A stretch of DNA of 11,357 nt from Acholeplasmataceae bacterium. GTDB lineage: Bacteria > Bacillota_I > Bacilli_A > Izemoplasmatales > Hujiaoplasmataceae. Below are positions 1 through 7,861 of this stretch, piece after piece. The notes below the pieces were generated by a model. The model was not told the DNA's origin. It did no database searches and was given only the letters and a program-made list of their open reading frames with translations. Location: positions 1 to 11,357 of the forward strand of contig JAAYZB010000126.1 of the NCBI GenBank assembly GCA_012515085.1. Reading direction: 5' to 3'. Made by a program: the position numbers and the translations under genes. Within the stretch, counting starts at the first letter, position 1. Every line of letters begins with the position of its first letter.

Positions 1-879
1 CTTGGGAAAGAAAGGAATCAAGATCGATACTCTTTCTCGATATGATTGATACTCCGGTCGGGTGGCCAATATCTTTTTTTCCATCATTGGAATACTGATG
101 AAAAGGAACAGAGCACTCATCAAAATAGGCGCGATAATTGTGAGATCCAACGTTCGAGATGCACCAAAATACATGAGCCATACACCCCACCAAAGCCATA
201 CTTCACCAAAATAATTGGGATGGCGGGAATATTTCCACAAGCCTTCTTCGATACAAGCTTTCTGTCCGGAATGAGTCAAGCGAAAATGCATCATTTGTCT
301 ATCGGCAATGAATTGGATCGCTGCGGCAGACAAGGTGATCAGGAATCCAATCAAGATCAACAAATCAAAGCCGGTTTCACTTTGCAAAAAACGAACCGCA
401 CCGATCAATTGGATAAAAACAATCAATGTTGGCATCAGATTGATGCCGAAAAGGTTGGACAAAAACCAAATTTTCGGTTGTTTTTTCCTTATCATCGTAT
501 AACGCCAATCCTGAGAAGCGAAATTCTCCCAATTCAAATACCAATTATAAGTCAGTCGTGTTGCCCACAGGGTAATCCCTGCAAGCAGCATCGCGCTTCC
601 AAGCGTGATACGAACATCCAAAATCAAGACAAAGGCAAAGAGGATGAGGGGCGGAATGACGCTCCAATAAGGATCATAGACGCTCGAATTGCGAATCAAT
701 AGACCAAACCCGAACACAAAAAGCGTTGCAATAATGTCCGCCACCAACATTTGAACAATCAAACTTGTCCAGATATATCCAGTGACGATGTAAGTGATCG
801 TGCCGATTGCGACGGCCATCAGATAGACGATCAATAAAATCAAAGCACTTTGTCGTTTGGTGAATTTTGGAACACTCAT
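1..879 (-). CDS. DUF1295 / steroid 5-alpha-reductase-like membrane protein, partial at the window edge
   Basis: I translated this frame by hand: it starts at ATG 879 and is open for 293 codons to the window edge without a stop. The protein is very hydrophobic, with probable membrane segments near residues 13-33, 40-62, 74-92, 94-110, 140-165, 172-192, 225-235 and 245-265. Near the C-terminus it has KYSRHPNYFGE (216-226) followed by a W-rich segment, then IPMMEKK (263-269) and RPEYQSYR (274-281). This is the typical C-terminal signature of the DUF1295 / steroid 5-alpha-reductase C-terminal / isoprenylcysteine methyltransferase-like superfamily. Members are integral membrane proteins; some reduce or methylate lipid substrates, but bacterial DUF1295 proteins are mostly uncharacterised, so no substrate can be given. 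The visible end (IPFFPK) looks like the usual family end, so probably only a few residues are missing. The start overlaps the stop of the upstream cinA-type gene by 4 bp (ATGA), which suggests translational coupling. A GGAAGG-type ribosome binding site lies upstream inside that gene. Confidence 0.85.
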   Translation of the reverse strand, partial: MSVPKFTKRQSALILLIVYLMAVAIGTITYIVTGYIWTSLIVQMLVADIIATLFVFGFGLLIRNSSVYDPYWSVIPPLILFAFVLILDVRITLGSAMLLAGITLWATRLTYNWYLNWENFASQDWRYTMIRKKQPKIWFLSNLFGINLMPTLIVFIQLIGAVRFLQSETGFDLLILIGFLITLSAAAIQFIADRQMMHFRLTHSGQKACIEEGLWKYSRHPNYFGEVWLWWGVWLMYFGASRTLDLTIIAPILMSALFLFISIPMMEKKILATRPEYQSYRERVSILIPFFPK

Positions 880-1607
880 CGGTTATCTCTTCCTTCCTGA
901 CATAGTTGAATGACCTTCCCTAAAGCGAAGGCTGTGGCTTGTTTGCGAATGGCATTTCGGCTTCCCTTGAACTGTTTTTTGATGGCTTCCCGAGCCGCTC
1001 CCACAATGAAGCCAAAATAGATGGTTCCAACGGGTTGTTCTTCGCTTCCGCCCGCAGGCCCGGCAATACCGGTTGTCGAAATGGCGACTTGAACCTTGGA
1101 TTTCTCCGCAAGTTTTTCTACCATCGCCATGGCAGTTTCCCAACTAAGAACTCCAAAACGATCGATGACCTCGGGATCGACTCCGAGCACAGAGATCTTT
1201 TTTTCATTGGAATACACGATATAGGACTCCGACAAGATGTCGGATGCTCCCGGAACATTCAAGATTCTTGCGGCGATCATTCCGCCGGTGACAGATTCCG
1301 CAGTCGCTACTGCCCATTTCTTACGCTTCAGCAAGTGATAGAAATCCGCTTCCAACGATAAATTGTCGGGCGTGATGATCCAAGAGGAAAATACGGTTTT
1401 GAATTTTGTCTTTAGTCGCCAGAGTGCTTTTTGATCCTGCGCTTCAATGATCGCTTTTACTTCGCCTTCGGAATCATCCCAGACCACCGTGACATTACGG
1501 GAAGGTCGGATGAAACGGTGATAAACCTCGACTGCATTTTTGATGTCGATATCAAAGAGCCAAAACTCTTCACGAAATCGGATGATCTCTTCTTTTAAAT
1601 TTTCCAT
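876..1607 (-). CDS. CinA C-terminal-domain protein (PncC-like nicotinamide-nucleotide amidase) with a KH-like N-terminal segment
   Basis: The 243-residue protein has a clear CinA C-terminal (PncC) domain from about residue 85 to the end. Visible motifs are AESVTGG (103-109), VPGAS (118-122), YSNEKK (132-137), TTGIAGPAGG (178-187) and PVGTIYFGF (192-200). PncC enzymes deamidate nicotinamide mononucleotide to nicotinate mononucleotide in NAD salvage. Full-length CinA adds an N-terminal molybdopterin-binding-like domain that is absent here. Residues of roughly 38-85 resemble the KH-type linker found between the two domains of full-length CinA: alternating hydrophobics, EVKAIIEAQDQKAL, then SLEADFYHLL leading into the AESxTGG motif. 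The first 35 or so residues are unassigned. The usual ESCTGG reads ESVTGG here. The start ATG 1607 lies 12 bp after the ychF stop with only a weak AGGA-like ribosome binding site; the stop overlaps the next gene by ATGA. Assignment to the family is firm; retained amidase activity is inferred. Confidence 0.88.
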   Translation of the reverse strand: MENLKEEIIRFREEFWLFDIDIKNAVEVYHRFIRPSRNVTVVWDDSEGEVKAIIEAQDQKALWRLKTKFKTVFSSWIITPDNLSLEADFYHLLKRKKWAVATAESVTGGMIAARILNVPGASDILSESYIVYSNEKKISVLGVDPEVIDRFGVLSWETAMAMVEKLAEKSKVQVAISTTGIAGPAGGSEEQPVGTIYFGFIVGAAREAIKKQFKGSRNAIRKQATAFALGKVIQLCQEGRDNR

Positions 1608-1619
1608 AAGTTCGCGATC

Positions 1620-2723
1620 CTAAACGTGGAACCGGAAAAAGAAGACGTCGCCATCCTTGGCTACATAATCTTTTCCTTCCAAGCGATACTTCCCTATTTC
1701 TTTAGCCTTGGCTTCTGATCCTGCCAGAACCAGATCCTGGAAGGCGATCGTTTCGGCGCGAATGAAACCTTTTTCGAAGTCGGAATGGATGACACCCGCA
1801 CATTGGGGTGCCTTCATTCCCTTTTTAAACGTCCACGAACGCACTTCTTTCTCGCCGGCGGTAAAGAATGTTTCCAATCCCAATAGCGAATAGCTTTTTC
1901 GAATCAAATCATCCAGCCCCGATTCCTTCACACCCAAATCTTCTAGGAATAGCAGCTTGTCTTCACTCGGTAACTCCGACAGTTCTTGTTCGATTTTGGC
2001 CGACACGATCGTGACTTCCGCATGTTCGATTCGGGCAATTTCCCGAATCTTTTCAATATAAGGATTATTGCCGGGTTCAGCCATTTCCGACTCAGAAATG
2101 TTGAGAACGTATAGCATCGGCTTCTCTGTCAAAAAACTGAAATTGCGAATTATTTTTTCTTCGTCTTTTGTCAGTTGCAATTGACGGATCGGTTGTTGAT
2201 TTTCGAGACCCTTCTTGATTTTTTCCAATACTTCATACTCGATCACGGCTTCTGGGTCCGTCTTCATTTGTGCGCGTTTTTGAATTTTGGGAATGCGTTT
2301 TTCAACCACTTCCAAATCCGCAAAGATCAACTCGATTTGGATCGTTTCCAAATCACGGATGGGATCGATCGACCCATCCACATGCATGATGTTATCGTCG
2401 GTAAACACACGGACCACCTGGCATATTGCGTCACATCCTCGGATATACGATAGAAATTGGTTACCCAGTCCTTCTCCTCGAGATGAGCCTCTCACCAATC
2501 CGGCGACATCGGTGAACTCAAACGTTGTATAGACCATTTTCTTGGGATGATACATCGTCTCAAGAACTTTCATCCGTTCGTCTGGCACTTCCACAACGCC
2601 AATATTGGGTTCGATCGTGGAAAACGGATAGTTGGTTGCCGGTAATTTTGCTTTGATAATCGCATTAAACAAGGTTGTTTTGCCCACGTTGGGCAACCCA
2701 ATGATCCCCGCAGTCAATCCCAT
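1620..2723 (-). CDS. ychF: YchF/OLA1-family P-loop ATPase
   Basis: The protein is 367 residues, the standard length for bacterial YchF (about 363-367). A P-loop GLPNVGKT (9-16) opens the G domain; TDVAGLV (71-77) is the switch II/G3 motif, followed by the diagnostic RGSSRGEGLGNQFL. The base-recognition motif, NKxD in true GTPases, is replaced by LNISESE, the change that gives this Obg-related family its preference for ATP. A helical hairpin insertion is visible around residues 125-190 (many K/E residues). The C-terminal TGS domain starts near LETFFTAGEKEVRSWTF and ends with a conserved VFFFRFHV. YchF/OLA1 proteins are cytosolic ribosome-associated ATPases implicated in translation control and stress response; the exact role is unsettled. 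The ATG start at 2723 has an AGGAGGG ribosome binding site that overlaps the TAG stop of tatD, with 11 bp between the genes. Confidence 0.96.
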   Translation of the reverse strand: MGLTAGIIGLPNVGKTTLFNAIIKAKLPATNYPFSTIEPNIGVVEVPDERMKVLETMYHPKKMVYTTFEFTDVAGLVRGSSRGEGLGNQFLSYIRGCDAICQVVRVFTDDNIMHVDGSIDPIRDLETIQIELIFADLEVVEKRIPKIQKRAQMKTDPEAVIEYEVLEKIKKGLENQQPIRQLQLTKDEEKIIRNFSFLTEKPMLYVLNISESEMAEPGNNPYIEKIREIARIEHAEVTIVSAKIEQELSELPSEDKLLFLEDLGVKESGLDDLIRKSYSLLGLETFFTAGEKEVRSWTFKKGMKAPQCAGVIHSDFEKGFIRAETIAFQDLVLAGSEAKAKEIGKYRLEGKDYVAKDGDVFFFRFHV

Positions 2724-2734
2724 GAAGGTCCCTC

Positions 2735-3523
2735 CTAATAGATGATTGTATGAATTTGAAAAACGCTATGTGCATTCTCCCAAGTCGTTTTGGCAACTTC
2801 TTCCACTGACACGCCTTTGATTGAAGCGATCTCCGCCGCAATCAATGGCAGATACTCCGGTTGATTCGGTTTTCCCCGATAAGGTGTTGGTGCCAAATAA
2901 GGGGCATCTGTTTCAATCAACAAATCGGCAAGGTCAATCTCGGATGCGACCGCTTTCGGAATCCGAGCGTTTTTGAACGTGACCGGTCCCGCTAGCGATA
3001 TTTTCAGGTTGAGTGAGAGAAACAACCGCGCGGATTCAACGCTTCCCGAATAGCAATGCATCACCCCAGGAAGCGACGGGTCTTTTTTCTCTTTCAATAG
3101 TTGATATGTATCGTCTGTGGCTTCCCGCATATGGATCGCTAGGGGCAAATGATATTGATTGGCTAGATCGATCTGACGGGAAAAAAGTTCTTTCTGTTTT
3201 GCGATCGTTTCTTTTCCTCGATAATAATCCAGGCCAATTTCACCCAAAGCAACCACTTTGGGATTTGAAAGTTGTTTTTTTAACCACGTCAACTCAGTTT
3301 CATGGACGCTGTCGGCTTCGCTCGGATGGAATCCAATCGCCGCATATACCTCCGCATAGTGATCGGCCAATTCCAAGGCGCGGCGATTCGCTTCCATTTC
3401 ATAACCAATGCAAAGAAATTTGGTCACTCCCGCGGCCTTTGCTTTTTTTATGACTTCGTCGATCTCAGAAAAATAGAGATCATCGTTCAAATGAACATGG
3501 GTATCAAAAAACTGGATTTTCAA
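2735..3523 (-). CDS. tatD: TatD-family metal-dependent deoxyribonuclease/hydrolase
   Basis: The 262-residue protein is a complete TatD-type TIM-barrel metallohydrolase. The metal-binding set is visible: THVHL (H9, H11), GEIGLDYYR (E95), AIHMRE (H131), MHCYSG (H156) and ETDAPYLAP (D206). Bacterial TatD/YcfH/YabD proteins are cytosolic metal-dependent DNases (3'-5' exonuclease activity is documented for E. coli TatD) linked to DNA repair and turnover; closely related paralogues are hard to separate by sequence alone, so the symbol marks the family. The start is a TTG at 3521-3523, since no in-frame ATG exists near the conserved N-terminus. It sits 7 bp after the transketolase stop with only a weak purine-rich ribosome binding site, so translation probably depends on termination of tkt. 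Length matches the family norm of about 255-265. Confidence 0.94.
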   Translation of the reverse strand: MKIQFFDTHVHLNDDLYFSEIDEVIKKAKAAGVTKFLCIGYEMEANRRALELADHYAEVYAAIGFHPSEADSVHETELTWLKKQLSNPKVVALGEIGLDYYRGKETIAKQKELFSRQIDLANQYHLPLAIHMREATDDTYQLLKEKKDPSLPGVMHCYSGSVESARLFLSLNLKISLAGPVTFKNARIPKAVASEIDLADLLIETDAPYLAPTPYRGKPNQPEYLPLIAAEIASIKGVSVEEVAKTTWENAHSVFQIHTIIY

Positions 3524-3530
3524 GCGAACA

Positions 3531-5489
3531 TCACGCTTTCTTTAGCAGATTTTGCACTTTCTCCACAACTTTTTCCGAAGTAAATCCGAAATACTGTTTC
3601 ACATCTTCCAAGGGACCACTCATGCCATAGGTATCGATTCCCATGACTTTTCCAGCTACTTGGTACCAAAGTCCGCTCGCGCCCATTTCCATCGCCAAGC
3701 GCGCTTGACAATGTTTGGGAAGAACGGATTCTTGATATGATTCTGGCTGGCTCAAGAAAAGTTCCAGTGACGGCATCGACACGACCCGAACAGGAATATG
3801 ATGCTCTTTTTCTAGCACTTCTTGTGCCTGGATCGCCAATTCGACTTCGGATCCCGAAGCGATCAAAATTCCTTGATAATCGGCTTTATCGATAGCGACA
3901 TAACCGCCTTTTGCGACTTGTTCAAGACTCGATTCATGCTGCACGGTGATATTTTGTCTCGTCAAAGCGATTAAGGTTGGCTGATCAGTCTCTTTCAATC
4001 CATAATGCAAAGCATACGCCGTTTCATTGGCATCAGCCGGTCGGAAACACGTGAGATTCGGCATGAGACGGAACATCGACAATTGTTCGATCGGTTGGTG
4101 CGTCGGTCCATCCTCACCCACTGCCACACTGTCATGAGTAAACAAGAAGAGTGTCGGTACTTTCATCAACGCCGCCAGACGAATCGCTGGTTTTAGATAA
4201 TCGGAGAAGACAAAAAATCCGCCAGTAAAACCGCGAAGGCCATGCAAAGTCAATCCATTGGCAATTGCACCCATCGCGTGTTCACGAACACCAAAATTGA
4301 GATTGCGTCCCTCCCGGTGATCCTTGGTGTAATTGCCATCCAGTCCGTGAACTTTGGTTGAGCTGACAAGATCGGCCGATCCGCCCATCAATGCTGGCAA
4401 CAACTCGGAGAAGCGATCGAGTTGTTTCCCAATGGAATTACGCGTGGCTTCTTTCGTCCCCAAAGGTAAAATTCGTAGACTCGCCGATAGGTCTACGGTT
4501 ATTTGACCCGACATGATATCATGGAGATGCTTTGCAGCCTCAGGGTAGGCTTTTTGATAATCTTTCCACAGAAGTTCCCAAGCTTGATAGGCCGTTTCGC
4601 CCCGATTGACAAAGTGCTTCTGGAAATCGTCATAGACCGCTTTGTCAACAGAAAATGGCGCCAGGGGATAATTCAAGGCTTGTTTGATCCTTTCTGTTTC
4701 CTGAGCGCCAAGTGGCGCTCCATGCACCTGGCTGGTACCCTGTTTCAAAGCGCCTTCGCCAATGATGGATTTGATCTCGATCAAGGTTGGTTTCCCAGCT
4801 TTTTTAGCGTTCAGAATCGCTTGATTCAACGCTGAAAGATCATTGGCATCCGCCACGTGCTCATAGTGCCAGTTCATGCTTTTGGCTTTCAAAGCCCAAT
4901 TGTCGGAGTTGGCATTCTCGGTGGGTCCATCCAGTTGAATGTCATTGGAGTCAAAAAACACAATCAGTCGGTCCAACTGCAAATGCCCAGCCAGACTCAT
5001 CGCTTCCATCGTGACGCCTTCTTGTAAATCGCCATCGCCTACCAATACGAACGTATCATGGTCAATCAAGGGAAATCCTTCCCGATTAAACACGGCACGC
5101 AGATGGCTTTCCGCAATCGCCATGCCGACGGCCATACTGATGCCTTGGCCTAAAGGTCCGGTCGTCGCTTCAACACCATCTGTATGACCGTATTCCGGGT
5201 GCCCCGGCGTGATCGATCCAAGTTGACGAAATTGTTTCAGATCTTCGATTCCAATTTTGTAGCCTGCACAATGCAACGTGGCATAAAGCAGTGCTGACCC
5301 GTGTCCGGCAGAGAGCACAAACCGGTCCCGGTTGAACCACTTCGGATGAGTCGAAGTGGCTTTGAGATGCTCGGTGAAAAGATGATAGACGACAGGGGCG
5401 GCTCCCAGAACAATACCGGGATGCCCGCTACTCGCCTTGTCGATCATGTCCGCTCCAAGAAAGCGGATGGCTTGAATTGATTGATTCAT
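3531..5489 (-). CDS. tkt: transketolase
   Basis: The 652-residue protein is a full-length transketolase (family about 650-680). It transfers two-carbon ketol units between sugar phosphates in the non-oxidative pentose phosphate pathway, using thiamine diphosphate and a divalent metal. In the N-terminal (PP) domain SGHPG (21-25), AGHGS (61-65), GPLGQG (111-116) and the metal/ThDP motif GDGDLQEG (151-158), with N182 downstream, are visible. The pyrimidine domain shows GGSADL, FGVREHAMG (containing the catalytic glutamate) and HDSVAVGEDGPTHQP. The C-terminal domain includes IASGSEVELA and the VRVVSMPS strand. The gene starts at ATG 5489 in a 4-bp ATGA overlap with the end of the aldo/keto reductase gene, with AAGGGGG as ribosome binding site 4 bases upstream. 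It ends with TGA, showing that UGA is a stop codon here. No ribulose-phosphate epimerase or transaldolase gene is next to it. Confidence 0.97.
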   Translation of the reverse strand: MNQSIQAIRFLGADMIDKASSGHPGIVLGAAPVVYHLFTEHLKATSTHPKWFNRDRFVLSAGHGSALLYATLHCAGYKIGIEDLKQFRQLGSITPGHPEYGHTDGVEATTGPLGQGISMAVGMAIAESHLRAVFNREGFPLIDHDTFVLVGDGDLQEGVTMEAMSLAGHLQLDRLIVFFDSNDIQLDGPTENANSDNWALKAKSMNWHYEHVADANDLSALNQAILNAKKAGKPTLIEIKSIIGEGALKQGTSQVHGAPLGAQETERIKQALNYPLAPFSVDKAVYDDFQKHFVNRGETAYQAWELLWKDYQKAYPEAAKHLHDIMSGQITVDLSASLRILPLGTKEATRNSIGKQLDRFSELLPALMGGSADLVSSTKVHGLDGNYTKDHREGRNLNFGVREHAMGAIANGLTLHGLRGFTGGFFVFSDYLKPAIRLAALMKVPTLFLFTHDSVAVGEDGPTHQPIEQLSMFRLMPNLTCFRPADANETAYALHYGLKETDQPTLIALTRQNITVQHESSLEQVAKGGYVAIDKADYQGILIASGSEVELAIQAQEVLEKEHHIPVRVVSMPSLELFLSQPESYQESVLPKHCQARLAMEMGASGLWYQVAGKVMGIDTYGMSGPLEDVKQYFGFTSEKVVEKVQNLLKKA

Positions 5490-6493
5490 ACGTCCCCCTT
5501 GACAGTCAATAGTTGATTTAGATTTTGAATAACATCTTTCGATAATGGTGGCTTTGTTGCAATTTCAAGGAGCTCTTCCAACTGCGATAGCCGAGATACC
5601 CCGAGCAAGATCGAGGTGATCCCTGGCAGATGGAGCGGATAAAGCAACGCACATTCCGTCATCGATCGTCCGATCGATTGAGCATAATTATCAAAATCGC
5701 GTAGTTTTTTTTGAAGCGATTCGCTTAACACGTTTTTGTGAAAATATGGTTCATTGGGATCCCCCATTCGGGAATCTTTCGGAATTCCATTTAAATATTT
5801 CCCCGTCAACAGCCCTTGATTGAAAATCGAAAAGGGAATGACCCCCACCCCCGCTTGCTGTGAAAGCTCAAGGGACCCATCCAGTTTGAACTCTTGATCC
5901 ATGAGGGAAAAATGCGGTTGAATCAAGACCGGGGGCGTCTTGTTATCTTTTAGAATGGAAATCGCTTCCTTCAGCGCTTCTTTGGGATAATTGGACAACC
6001 CGGTATAAAGGGCTTTCCCTTGATGGACCGCATCACTTAACGCCGTCATGGTTTCTCTTAAAGGCGTATTGGGATCATACCGGTGGGAATAAAATATATC
6101 CACATAATCAATCCCGAGTCGCATGAGCGATTGATCGAGACTGGCGAGTAGATATTTCCGACTTCCCCATTCGCCGAAGGGGCCTTCCCACATATAATAC
6201 CCCGCTTTGGTGGAAATGACGAGTTGGTTTCGATAAGGATGAAGATCCTCTTTCAAAATCCGGCCAAAGTGGCTTTCGGCCGACCCGGCAGGGCGTCCGT
6301 AGTTATTCGCGAAGTCAAAGTGATAGATTCCTTGATCAAATGCCCTTAGAATCATCTTTCGGACATCTTCATAAGGCTTTTCAAACCCGAAGTTATGCCA
6401 ACAACCGAGCGACAGTGCGGAAAGAATCAACCCACTTTCTCCCGCTCTTCTCATGGGCAACTTCTGATAGCGGTCCGGATTTGGGTCAAACAA
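5486..6493 (-). CDS. aldo/keto reductase, YghZ-like (L-glyceraldehyde 3-phosphate reductase type)
   Basis: From the TTG start at 6493 the protein has 335 residues, close to E. coli YghZ (346). The AKR catalytic tetrad is present: D60 and Y65 in FDFANNYG, K96 in ISTKAGYY, H137 in IFYSHRYD. The sequences SLGCWHNFG (28-36), GSRKYLLASLDQSL and GLLTGKYLNGIPKDSRM are typical of the YghZ/potassium-channel-beta-like branch. Those enzymes reduce aldehydes such as L-glyceraldehyde 3-phosphate or methylglyoxal with NADPH; the substrate here is inferred. A longer reading frame reaches an ATG at 6604, but that start falls inside the tuf terminator and upstream of the promoter. The TTG has an excellent AAGGGGAGG ribosome binding site (6500-6508) with a 6-base spacer, and the protein then begins FDPNPDRYQ, matching the YghZ N-terminal pattern NPERY. 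The gene opens the second operon and overlaps tkt by 4 bp. Confidence 0.92.
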   Translation of the reverse strand: MFDPNPDRYQKLPMRRAGESGLILSALSLGCWHNFGFEKPYEDVRKMILRAFDQGIYHFDFANNYGRPAGSAESHFGRILKEDLHPYRNQLVISTKAGYYMWEGPFGEWGSRKYLLASLDQSLMRLGIDYVDIFYSHRYDPNTPLRETMTALSDAVHQGKALYTGLSNYPKEALKEAISILKDNKTPPVLIQPHFSLMDQEFKLDGSLELSQQAGVGVIPFSIFNQGLLTGKYLNGIPKDSRMGDPNEPYFHKNVLSESLQKKLRDFDNYAQSIGRSMTECALLYPLHLPGITSILLGVSRLSQLEELLEIATKPPLSKDVIQNLNQLLTVKGDV

Positions 6494-6499
6494 GGAAAT

Positions 6500-6508
6500 C
6501 CTCCCCTT
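6500..6508 (-). promoter_or_regulatory. ribosome binding site that fixes the TTG start of the aldo/keto reductase
   Basis: On the minus strand the bases read AAGGGGAGG, followed by six bases (ATTTCC) and the TTG at 6491-6493. It is the best ribosome binding site for this frame and lies downstream of the inferred transcription start, unlike the longer ATG at 6604. Confidence 0.8.
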
Positions 6509-6532
6509 TCTGACGGGAAAAAACTCGAAAAT

Positions 6533-6561
6533 ATTATACCATATTCCCATTGCTTTTTCCA
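6533..6561 (-). promoter_or_regulatory. extended -10 promoter for the aldo/keto reductase-tkt operon
   Basis: The minus strand has a perfect TATAAT at 6538-6533, preceded by TGg (an extended -10, TGGTATAAT). A partial -35, TGGAAA (4 of 6 matches to TTGACA), sits 17 bp upstream at 6561-6556. Transcription would begin near 6526, giving a short leader of about 33 bases before the TTG start. The promoter lies just after the tuf terminator, which fits a new transcription unit. No operator-like palindrome is evident. Confidence 0.75.
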
Positions 6562-6581
6562 CGAATACCGGCAATAAGGTT

Positions 6582-6609
6582 AAAAAAAAGGGATGCGGAT
6601 GCATCCCTT
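6582..6609 (-). terminator. intrinsic terminator after tuf
   Basis: On the minus strand a perfect 9-bp stem, AAGGGATGC / GCATCCCTT (6609-6601 and 6596-6588), encloses a 4-base loop and is followed by an unbroken T-run (T-tract from 6589 to 6582). It begins 9 bases after the tuf stop codon and closes the str operon. Confidence 0.95.
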
Positions 6610-6618
6610 ATTGAGTCA

Positions 6619-7803
6619 CTATTCGATGATGGCTACAACCGATCCGGCGCCGACCGTATGACCGCCTTCGCGGATCGAGAACTTCGTACCTTGTTCAAGG
6701 GCAATCGGGTGGATCAATTCCACTGTCATGGTGGTGTTATCTCCAGGCATGACCATTTCGACGCCTTCTTCCAGTTCGATGACACCGGTGATGTCGGTCG
6801 TACGGAAATAGAATTGCGGACGATAGTTCGAGAAAAATGCGGTGTGACGTCCACCTTCTTCTTTGCTCAAGACATAGACTTGAGCCGTAAATTTGGTGTG
6901 CGGGGTCACAGATTTTGGTTTGGCAACGACTTGGCCACGTTGCACTTCTTCACGCGAAACTCCTCTTAGTAACAACCCGACATTGTCGCCGGCTTGAGCG
7001 AAGTCCAACAGTTTCCGGAACATTTCAACGCCGGTCACAACCGTTGGTTTGGTCGGTCTGATTCCGATGATTTCCACGGGATCATTGACTTTGATCGTTC
7101 CCCGGTCAACACGGCCGGTCACGACAGTGCCGCGTCCAGTAATCGTGAAGACGTCTTCAATCGGCATCATGAAAGGTTTGTCCGTATCACGAACTGGGAG
7201 AGGAATATACTCGTCAACGGCATCCATGAGTTGGAGAATAACCTTTTCTTGTTCGGGATCGCCTTCCAATGCTTTCAGAGCGGAACCGACGATGATTGGT
7301 GTTTCATCTCCAGGAAATTTGTATTCATCGAGCAATTCGCGAATTTCCATTTCCACGAGTTCGATCAGTTCGGGGTCGTCGACCATATCGGCCTTGTTCA
7401 AAAAGACGACCATGCGCGGAACACCCACTTGCCCTGCGAGCAAAATGTGTTCCCGGGTTTGGGGCATCGCGCCATCGGCAGCGGAAACAACGAGAATCGC
7501 GCCATCCATTTGGGCAGCTCCCGTGATCATGTTCTTGACATAGTCCGCATGTCCCGGGCAGTCCACGTGTGCGTAGTGGCGATTTTTGGTTTCATATTCG
7601 ATATGAGCGGTATTGATGGTGATGCCTCTCGCTTTTTCTTCCGGTGCGGAGTCAATGGTGGCGTAATCCTTAAATTCAGCGAACCCTTGTTTGGCAAGGA
7701 TCATGGTGATGGCCGCGGTCAACGTGGTTTTACCATGGTCAACGTGACCGATGGTGCCAATGTTCACATGCGGTTTGGAACGATTAAATTTTTGCTTTGC
7801 CAT
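6619..7803 (-). CDS. tuf: translation elongation factor Tu
   Basis: EF-Tu carries aminoacyl-tRNA to the ribosomal A site as a ternary complex with GTP. From ATG 7803 the protein is 394 residues, the usual size. The G domain has GHVDHGKT (19-26), RGITI (59-63, switch I), DCPGH (81-85, switch II) and NKAD (136-139); domain II and III landmarks include GRGTVVTGRVDRG, GVEMFRK, HTKFTAQVY and the C-terminal GGHTVGAGSVV. A reading frame beginning seven codons earlier (ATG 7824) is unlikely: its start overlaps the ribosome binding site, whereas ATG 7803 has AAAGGAG at 7819-7813 and gives the canonical MAKQKF N-terminus. The gene is last in the str operon, 119 bp after fusA, and ends with TAG just before a strong terminator. 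Only one tuf copy is visible in the window. Confidence 0.98.
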   Translation of the reverse strand: MAKQKFNRSKPHVNIGTIGHVDHGKTTLTAAITMILAKQGFAEFKDYATIDSAPEEKARGITINTAHIEYETKNRHYAHVDCPGHADYVKNMITGAAQMDGAILVVSAADGAMPQTREHILLAGQVGVPRMVVFLNKADMVDDPELIELVEMEIRELLDEYKFPGDETPIIVGSALKALEGDPEQEKVILQLMDAVDEYIPLPVRDTDKPFMMPIEDVFTITGRGTVVTGRVDRGTIKVNDPVEIIGIRPTKPTVVTGVEMFRKLLDFAQAGDNVGLLLRGVSREEVQRGQVVAKPKSVTPHTKFTAQVYVLSKEEGGRHTAFFSNYRPQFYFRTTDITGVIELEEGVEMVMPGDNTTMTVELIHPIALEQGTKFSIREGGHTVGAGSVVAIIE

Positions 7804-7861
7804 GTTAGAAATCTCCTTTATCAATAATTTTTCGAATTAATAGTGGTTGATAATCGATAAT

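Noticed and set aside
46..702. Plus-strand open frame of 218 codons near the left end
   Set aside because: It is antisense to the DUF1295 gene, whose 293-codon frame on the minus strand has clear family motifs and membrane segments; the plus-strand product has none.
6494..6604. Upstream ATG start adding 37 residues to the aldo/keto reductase
   Set aside because: The start lies in the tuf terminator and upstream of the extended -10 promoter, so it would not be in the operon's own transcript; the TTG at 6493 fits better.
6994..7827. Long plus-strand open frame (277 codons) opposite tuf
   Set aside because: It is exactly antisense to the highly conserved tuf gene, lacks a sensible ribosome binding site and recognisable domain, and is rich in His, Phe and Asn as expected for an antisense shadow.
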